Source: Aphelenchoides besseyi (taxonomy: Eukaryota; Nematoda; Chromadorea; Rhabditida; Aphelenchoididae). Taken from it: 64,000 bases of DNA. The translations under genes and the position numbers were made by a program. The notes under the pieces are model-generated. The model was not told the origin of the DNA and searched no databases. It was given only the letters and a program-made list of their open reading frames with translations. How positions within the stretch are numbered: position 1 is the first letter of the stretch; each line of letters starts with the position of its first letter. This document shows positions 57,113-64,000 of this stretch, in pieces. The stretch covers positions 1,364,001-1,428,000 of the forward strand of contig JAMPIQ010000003.1 of the NCBI GenBank assembly GCA_024699855.1, read 5' to 3'.

Positions 57113-57488
57113 ATGACTGGGCCGAAGGACAATGCAAAAATTGGGAAATTCCGAATTGCAACACTCAACGTCCGATCCATCCGTACTGATGCTGCACTGG
57201 CGGAATTCGAAGATGCCGCGTCGAAAATCAAATTCGATGTTTTTGGAATGTCTGAAACGTGGCTCGATGGTTGTTCAACGGTCGACTTGGGCTCTGGTTT
57301 TGTTCTGCATAACAGCGGTCCGATTTCGCATGGCTGGAGAAAGAAATCGGGGGGTCGCTTTTTACATCACCAAGGCGCTTAACAAACGAGTCGATGGTAT
57401 TCGATTTCTGTCTGACCGTATCATCCAAATGATCATCAATCTTGGCGGCGGACGAAAAATGAGAGTCACTCAAATTTACGCACCCTAA
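57113..57488 (+). pseudogene. Retrotransposon endonuclease domain, N-terminal part
   Basis: FRIATLNVRSIRTDAALAEF and FGMSETWLDG (catalytic Glu) mark an apurinic-type endonuclease. The first frame ends at 57382; the correct frame from the G6 run onward reads GVAFYITKALNKRVDGIRFL and RVTQIYAP before TAA 57486. Confidence 0.75.
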
Positions 57489-59903
57489 TCGAAGCGCGGT
57501 GATGAGGAATACGCTCAATTTCTGGAAGATCTTGAACATGCACTTGAGGGCCGACATTTCACTCATGACATTGTCTTAGGTGATTGGAACGCCAAAGATG
57601 GTCCCGCTCAAGATGGTGATTTGTGCTGTGGACCGTTTTCGTTTGGTCAACGAAATTTGGCTGGAGATTCATTGGTCAATTTCTGCGAATCGAATGGTCT
57701 CAACATTCTTAATGGATGGTTCAAGAAAAGAAAAGAACGGAAATGGACTTGGATTTCGCCGGACAAGAAGACCAAGAACGAAATTGACCACGTCATTGCA
57801 AGAAATCGTACAACCGTCACCGATGTTTCTGCACTGATAAGAAATTCGAAAAGCGACCACCGAATTCTACGAGCAACATTCAAACTCGAAACCAAAAGCA
57901 AGTGGCGAATCGCACGTCCTCGCCAACTGCCGCCAAGTTATGATCGAACTCAATTACAAGTCGGTATGTACGTTAAGCACCTAGAAATGTCAGAAAATGC
58001 GAAGTACGACGAGATGGTCAAATCAATCAAAGAAGTGATGGCCAATGTCGAGCGACGAGCCGTATCTTTGCCGAGAATCTCAAGCAACACGAAGCAACTT
58101 CTGCAACAACGGCACGAAATCAAACACGGACTCACGAATGGTCAACACTCGGCACTCGAAATGACTTTTGCTAGCAAGGCGGCTCGATTTGCATTGAGCG
58201 AAGATCTTCGGCGGCATCGAATCGCGGTACTTCAACGCGCACTGGAACAAAATCGACTAAAGCGTGGAAGATTGGAATTGGCATACAAGCGAAGACAAAT
58301 CACGCAAGTCAAACGATCAAATGGATCAATGACACAAAGCAACACTGAAACTCTTCACGAAGTGGCCAATTTCTATTCCAAACTCTACGAATCAACAAGC
58401 GGCAATTTCAAGTCAACAGCAACTGGACCGTTAACTCGACCAATCACTGGAAACGACTTGAAAGAAGCATGCTCAAGAATAAAGGGAAACACGTCACCTG
58501 GATGCGATGGAAGTCCGTCCTATGTCGTCAAATTCTGCGTTCCTCAACTCGCCGATCAACTCGCAACACTACTCAATGAAATGTTCGAAAACAACCGATT
58601 TCCGTCCGACTTTGCCCACGCAACAACGATTCTGCTCTTCAAGAAAGGAAATGCATTCGATTTGGCAAATTACCGACCGATCTCGTTGCTTACTACAATC
58701 TACAAGTTAGTTACACGAGTAATCAAAAAACGTATTCAGGAACAAGTGGCCCATCGACTTCCAATTGAACAAGCTGGCTTCCGTAAATCATACTCAACGG
58801 TTGACCACATCATGGCGCTCAACTTGCTCATTGAAAAATGTCGCGAATGGAGACGACCACTGCACATGCTCTTCATCGATTTTAAGAAAGCTTTCGATAC
58901 CATCAATTTCGACAGCATTTGGATGGCACTGCGATCGTTTCAAATCGATGAATGCACCATCCGAATGGTCCAACAACTTTATGCAGTGGGAAGATCGTCG
59001 ATTGCCGTTGGAAATTCGAAAGCACCATTTAACACGCAGCGTGGAGTGCGACAAGGCGACTCACTGTCACCGCTGCTCTTCATTGTGACACTCCAATTGG
59101 CGCTCAACCGAATTAACTGGCAAAACAGCGGCTTCGATATTGACGGCAAGCAACTGCAATATTTGGCATACGCGGACGATATTGCACTCATTTCATCGGA
59201 TGTTCATCAACTCCAAGCAACTGCTCAAAATCTCTCCGATGAATGCGCAAAAGTCGGACTTCAAATCAATGTCGACAAGACCAAGCTGATGTCAACAAAT
59301 TCGGGTCGCAACTCCTCACACAATTTGCTGACGTTGAATGGAAACGATGTGGAATGTGTTGACCGATTCATTTATCTTGGACAACTACTCGCACTGCCCA
59401 AAAATCATGGATCGGAAATCAGTCGAAGAATTGGTGCCGCATGGGGAGCATTCAAGAAAGCGAATGACCTTCCAACAAATCGGCAAGTTCCTATGACATT
59501 CAAACGTCGGTATTTTAGTCAAGTAATACTGCCAACGTTGACCTATGGATGCGAGACATGGACACTTCAAAAAACTGCTAAACTTCGACTAAAACGCTGC
59601 CAATCGAAAATGAAACGTCGAATGCTCAACATACGTCTGATGGACAAGAAACCACTGGAATGGATACGTCAACGAACAAACCTTCCTGATGTTCTGGTCA
59701 CAATTAGCAAACGGAAATGGCGTCACATGAAGAAAATGGCGAAACGTCAAGATCAAGAAAGATGGGACAACCAGCTGCTCAATTGGATTCCAGCACCCAA
59801 ACGACCTGTTCCAGGACGACCAGCAATTCGGTACGCGGACGATTTTATCAAATTCACAAACACAAAGGGCTCCATAACACGATGGAAAAATCACAATTTT
59901 TAA
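57489..59903 (+). CDS. Retrotransposon endonuclease C-terminus and reverse transcriptase
   Basis: Same frame as the preceding part, after the TAA. DIVLGDWNAKDG and SKSDHRILRATFKL complete the endonuclease (Asp, Asn, His). The RT has LANYRPISLLTTIYKLVTRV, QAGFRKSYSTVDHIMALNLL, LFIDFKKAFDTINF, RGVRQGDSLSPLLF, the catalytic LAYADDIALIS and LGLQIN-type VGLQINVDKTKLMS. The C-terminal region has LTYGCETWTLQK and KWRHMKKMAKRQDQERW, typical of the RTE/Jockey-group tail. About 800 codons remain uninterrupted, so the RT part is well preserved. Confidence 0.88.
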   Translation, partial: SKRGDEEYAQFLEDLEHALEGRHFTHDIVLGDWNAKDGPAQDGDLCCGPFSFGQRNLAGDSLVNFCESNGLNILNGWFKKRKERKWTWISPDKKTKNEIDHVIARNRTTVTDVSALIRNSKSDHRILRATFKLETKSKWRIARPRQLPPSYDRTQLQVGMYVKHLEMSENAKYDEMVKSIKEVMANVERRAVSLPRISSNTKQLLQQRHEIKHGLTNGQHSALEMTFASKAARFALSEDLRRHRIAVLQRALEQNRLKRGRLELAYKRRQITQVKRSNGSMTQSNTETLHEVANFYSKLYESTSGNFKSTATGPLTRPITGNDLKEACSRIKGNTSPGCDGSPSYVVKFCVPQLADQLATLLNEMFENNRFPSDFAHATTILLFKKGNAFDLANYRPISLLTTIYKLVTRVIKKRIQEQVAHRLPIEQAGFRKSYSTVDHIMALNLLIEKCREWRRPLHMLFIDFKKAFDTINFDSIWMALRSFQIDECTIRMVQQLYAVGRSSIAVGNSKAPFNTQRGVRQGDSLSPLLFIVTLQLALNRINWQNSGFDIDGKQLQYLAYADDIALISSDVHQLQATAQNLSDECAKVGLQINVDKTKLMSTNSGRNSSHNLLTLNGNDVECVDRFIYLGQLLALPKNHGSEISRRIGAAWGAFKKANDLPTNRQVPMTFKRRYFSQVILPTLTYGCETWTLQKTAKLRLKRCQSKMKRRMLNIRLMDKKPLEWIRQRTNLPDVLVTISKRKWRHMKKMAKRQDQERWDNQLLNWIPAPKRPVPGRPAIRYADDFIKFTNTKGSITRWKNHNF

Positions 59904-59990
59904 TTCTGAACCTCTCAATTTGTTGTTTTCTTTCGTAATTTATTTTACTGATATAAAGAATAAAAATTGAAATTGAAAATTGATATAAAA

Positions 59991-61241
59991 GAAATTGTCT
60001 ATCTTCAAGACGTCTCTTTCCGAATTGGATTTTATCTTCTATGAACTTTCAAAACAAACGAGTTGATCTTCTTCTTCAGCGATTACCGTTGAAGTTCAGT
60101 TTGCCAAAATCGGCTGTGTTATAAAGTTTCCGGTTGAAGAATGTTAAGATTTTCACATTCGTGCGCATCTTATAACCACAATAAACAATGATCACATCAT
60201 TAAAACTCATGATAGCGAGCAATTCAATTAAGAAGAAAATTATGAAGTCGTTTTGCTAAAGAAAAACTTGTATTTGTGCTACTTATAAAACACAAAATAC
60301 AAGAAACCTTTTCCTTGAACTTCAATCAATTAAGCTTGATCGATTATCGACAACAACGTCAGTAAACTTTTCATGTGAAACCGAAATAACACGACTGGAC
60401 GTTTTTCGATCATTTCGCTGTCAATTCTAATCGGCGTCGACTTTTCAACCGATTTCTCAGTACTTAAACGATCACCTTTTTTGTCGTGTTTCAGGGAATA
60501 AAAAAAGCGACGTTCTCAGTACACGCAGCATCAAATAAGGAGAAACATCAGTCCAAGTGAACTTTTTCTCTCGAAAGAGTCTCGAACATGTCGATCTTTG
60601 CGCTTATCATTTCGATCAAGAATACCAAGAAAATGTTGATTTACATTGACATAAAAGGAACAGAAACCATTTGAAGATGCTTAATGGTCTTCAGGTCGAC
60701 GATTTGCGATCGCTGATTAGTTGCGTTGAAGTGAAATCGGCAATAAAACAACCCATTTTCTACCTAGTTGTTCATGATTACTCTCGTCAATGTTTTGATT
60801 TTCGATATTTCATGAGCCGATGAACATTTCAACGACAGCACCAACCGATTTTTGTAACAAACTTCGCCGTCAACTTTGTTCGCACATCAACAAGTTCAAT
60901 TCCCATAATTAATAAGCCTTCGTTCGATGGAGTCATTTAAAAAGCGTTTCGTTCACATCTTAATCACATTTTCTCACCATTTTGTAAAGTGCGAAGATGT
61001 GATGAAGAACAAGAACGTTCGTTCTGTTGCTGTTCAGTAAGATTATGAATTGGATGTTGTTGATCAAAGAGTCCACTTCTTAGCACAATTTAATTTAACT
61101 TGATGTCCATTCCGCTCACAGACAATCCAATCGGACAGATTGATAAGAACCGTTCGTTGCGCGTTCTTTGACAAGATACCACAACACGTGTCTATTGACC
61201 GTTCATTCCAAATTCATTTGTTCAGTGTATCCGGCTTTCAG
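59991..61241. promoter_or_regulatory. Upstream region of glutamine synthetase
   Basis: AT-rich, no coding frame of note. AATAAAAAAAGCGACG near 60499 could be a TATA-type element. The glutamine synthetase ATG directly follows GGCTTTCAG (61233-61241), a splice or trans-splice acceptor. Confidence 0.4.
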
Positions 61242-62695
61242 ATGACTTTCAATTTGCGCCAACAATTCCAAACCGACAAATTTGTCGCCAACAAGTTCCT
61301 CACGCTTCCATCCGACAAGAAAGTTCAATGCGAATACGTTTGGATCGATGGAAGTGGCGAGTATTTGCGCTCGAAGACACGAACCTTAGATTTCGTTCCG
61401 AAGAAACCAGATGGTGAGTTTATACTGCAAATTAGCCTCAATCTTCTTTTAGATCTTCCGTTGTGGAATTTCGATGGCTCCTCCACCAATCAAGCTCACG
61501 GTGCCGATTCGGATGTTTTCATTAAGGCGGTTGCCATCTACAACGATCCGTTTCGTTTGGGTGATCATAAGATCGTAATGTGTGAGACCTTGGACAACAA
61601 ACTTCAGCCACATCCTACGAACAATCGTCGTCGTTGTCTTCAAACCATGGAAGCAGCGAAAGATCAACATCCGTGGTTCGGAATGGAACAAGAGTATACG
61701 TTGTTGGATGTTGATGGTCATCCATTTGGATGGTACAGAGACGTAAACTGCTTTCTTTTTCTAATGCTTGTTTTACAGGCCCAAAAACGGTTTTCCAGGA
61801 CCTCAAGGCCCGTATTATTGCGGTAACCTCCAAAATGAAAAGACAATATAGATCGAGAATTTAAGGCGTCGGGGCAACCAAAGTTTATGGTCGTGACATT
61901 GTTGAGTCACATTACAGAGCTTGTCTTTATGCCGGCATCAATATCAGTGGAACAAATGCGGAGGTTATGCCCGGACAACACGAATATCGTCAGTTTATGT
62001 TGCAAATTCATTAACGTTTTTGTTTGTTTGCAGAAGTCGGACCATGTGAGGGCATTAAAATGGGCGATGAGCTGTGGATTTCGCGTTTCCTGTTGCATCG
62101 TGTTTCTGAAGAATTTGGTGTTATTGCAACTCTCGATCCCAAACCAATTGCTGGAGATTGGAACGGCGCCGGATGTCACACGAATTTCTCAACAGAAAAA
62201 ATGCGAAAGCCAGGAGGCTACAAGTAAGTTCATGCCAACGGAACAATTAATCGCTTTTTGCGTTCCAGAGAAATTAAATCGGCAATCGAAAAGTTGAGTC
62301 AAGCACATCACGAGCACATCGCCTACTACGATCCTTCCGGCGGTCGTGACAATGAGCGTCGTTTAACAGGATTACACGAAACAGCGAGCATTTCGAAGTT
62401 CAGTTCGGGAGTTGCTAGCCGTTGTTCTTCAATACGTATTCCACGTCAAACCGACAACGATGGATTTGTAAGCACAACAAGAAGTTTAAATCAATGAAAA
62501 AGTCGATTTCAGGGTTATTTCGAAGACCGACGACCATCATCAAATTGTGATCCTTACAGTGTGACCGATGCATTAGTTCGAACGTGTTGTTTGGGTGTAA
62601 AGAAGTTGTCAAAGACCTACACACCACAGGACGCGGAGAGTTTGCGCAAAATTATTCAAGGAATGCAAAATCAGCAGATCGCAGAAGAAGACTGA
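61242..62695 (+). CDS. Glutamine synthetase (type II, eukaryotic)
   Basis: ATP-dependent amidation of glutamate with ammonia. ATG 61242 ([20 protein letters not shown]), then [40 protein letters not shown], the metal-binding [49 protein letters not shown], the ATP-binding [45 protein letters not shown] and [20 protein letters not shown]. The C-terminus ends [12 protein letters not shown] 62693-62695. Five or six short introns. Length and all core motifs agree with animal enzymes. Convergent with the spondin-like gene 175 bp downstream. Confidence 0.95.
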
Positions 62696-62870
62696 AATTA
62701 ACTCATCTATTCAATTACTTAGCTGTTCCAGAACTTATTCTTTTGTATATTCCTAAACAAACTTTTAGCTTATCATAAGCCCAATAAAATTCTAATCAAG
62801 AATGTTTGACAAGTTTATCTTCGAAACAAAACGAATAATTATGTTCAACTTAAAAGCATTCCAAAAGAAT

Positions 62871-64000
62871 TCAAGAGCATGGCATTCGGCACAATCGTTG
62901 TTCCAACTCCGAAGCCAAACAATTCGGATCGTCCAAGTCAAGAATTGAGTAGCGATGAATTCGTCGACGTCGAGTTTGCACTCCTTCACCACATTGCACC
63001 GAACAAGACGACCAACTCGACCATCGACCGATTCGACAAGATGAACGAGCTACAAATCCAAGTCTCTAATAAGCGTCTATTTGAACTTACCACAGGGTCG
63101 TTGTTCACAGTGTCGTTCCTGAATCATGTGTTCGGGAGCCGGGCAACTATTTCCGCCATTTCGACCAAAACTCTTAAATGAACGAATGGACAAACAGACT
63201 CATGATTTCTTACTTGAACTGATCGATTTCGAGTTCGTTTTCCACGACCACACGTAACTGAACACGTCGCCCAAGCGGACCATTCGGAAAGAACACAATC
63301 CACGGGATCGCCACCATCATCCAAGTTTTCGTTTTCCACCGTTTGAATCAATTGATGATTTGGAACTGAAACACAAATTTATTTCAATCCTCAATGTTAA
63401 AACTCACTGATGGCTGCATTATGCTTATACCCGGGAATACAAAACAATTTGCACTCTTCCTCCGTCTCGAATTGATTTCTGTTTCCTTTACAACCAGAGA
63501 AAATGAAACGTTCGCATTGATTGGTTTGATTGTTGTACCAATAACGTGGAAATGTACCTCCGCATTGACCTTCTTCTTTTTCTTCCTGACAAATTTCTGC
63601 AAACACTTCCACTCAACGCAGCTTTCGAATTCAATTTACCTTCGGAATAAGCGGATTGTAGTCGATTACACGAATAGACGTTACATTTCTCTTTTTCAAT
63701 CAAATTCACTGTCGAACATTCTTGAACATGTTCGGCGTAGAAGAAGAGACGAGTGCGTACACGAATTCCATCATCACAAGAAGCACTACATGGACTCCAC
63801 TCACTCCAAGTTGTTGTCTGACAAAGCGGATTGGGTTTAACTGAACAGTCAGGTCCATTGTCACCTAAACTGAAGTCTTAAAACCAAATCGATTTGATCA
63901 ACTCACCAACACATCGCTCTCGTTGCAACAATTCAACTCGACATGTCGACGATTCGGCTTCGTCTTTGAGTTTTCGTTCTCGGGACCGAATTCCCGATCC
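62871..64000 (-). CDS. F-spondin-like extracellular protein, C-terminal part (continues beyond window)
   Basis: Minus-strand exons give, from N to C: a TSP1 repeat ([20 protein letters not shown] with [17 protein letters not shown]), a Kunitz domain ([44 protein letters not shown], six Cys), a second TSP1 ([39 protein letters not shown]) and a third TSP1 ([20 protein letters not shown], ending [11 protein letters not shown]), stop TGA 62871-62873. A Kunitz domain among TSP1 repeats fits invertebrate F-spondin (C. elegans spon-1), a secreted matrix protein for axon and muscle attachment; papilin-like proteins are an alternative. The 5' part lies outside the window. Confidence 0.8.

Larger units (their letters stand above)
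57113..59990 (+). mobile_element. RTE-like non-LTR retrotransposon (decayed)
   Basis: Single ORF with an APE endonuclease followed by a reverse transcriptase. Two lesions are visible: a frame change in a G6 run near 57347 and a TAA at 57486-57488. The 3' end is short, with a small ATTGAAA-type tandem tail (TTGAAATTGAAAATTG near 59967), as in RTE elements. Nematode genomes commonly carry RTE elements. Confidence 0.85.

Overview
This window reads as nuclear DNA of a nematode. Most genes are built from short exons separated by introns of roughly 35-60 bp ending in TTTCAG, several start codons sit directly after a splice-acceptor motif (as expected for spliced-leader trans-splicing), and nematode-restricted families are present: a FAR-like (fatty-acid/retinol-binding) secreted protein, srd/str-type chemoreceptors, a Thr-rich/Cys-rich secreted protein and a cathepsin B of gut-protease type. 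The clade cannot be fixed from sequence reading alone. Exon boundaries are my own manual splices; CDS coordinates give the outer span from start codon to stop codon.

Layout. 1-1.6 kb: 3' part of a glutaminase with ankyrin repeats (+). 2.1-7.4 kb: a possible orphan exon, a secreted Thr-rich/Cys-rich protein, a 7TM chemoreceptor (-), a small Cys-rich secreted peptide (-) and a small membrane protein (+). 8.6-26.6 kb is a dense housekeeping block: phosphoglucomutase (-), PAP2 lipid phosphatase (+), FAR-like protein (-), DPH4 J-protein joined to or in an operon with an EEF1AKMT2/METTL10-type methyltransferase (-), REXO1-type exonuclease (+), an acylglycerol-kinase-like protein lacking its GGDGT motif (+), an unrecognised helical protein (-), branched-chain dehydrogenase E2 (DBT, +) and an aquaglyceroporin (-). 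27.9-34.9 kb: a broken aspartyl protease, ionotropic-receptor exons, a second 7TM receptor, a cathepsin B-like protease, an unresolved membrane-protein exon and a tiny secreted peptide. 35.6-37.5 kb: MAPKAP kinase (-), followed by about 4 kb without a confident gene. 41.4-42.5 kb: steroid/3-oxoacyl-CoA reductase-type SDR (-).

43-60 kb is accessory: a 7TM pseudogene related to the intact receptor at 4.2-5.5 kb, a tandem array (44.15-50.2 kb) of 0.94-1.3 kb units each carrying a tRNA-like box A/box B pair and a junction hairpin, a small basic coiled-coil gene, a Ulp1-protease/Helitron-like segment interrupted by a 100-N assembly gap (54405-54504), and a decayed RTE-like non-LTR retrotransposon. 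61.2-64 kb returns to host genes: glutamine synthetase (+) facing the C-terminal part of an F-spondin-like TSP1/Kunitz protein (-) that runs out of the window.

Themes: glutaminase and glutamine synthetase are both present, at opposite ends. The most unusual observations are the in-frame DPH4-methyltransferase arrangement (both domains belong to enzymes that modify translation elongation factors), the apparently kinase-dead AGK, the Pol III-like signals repeated through the array, and two introns that only make sense with GC-AG splice sites.
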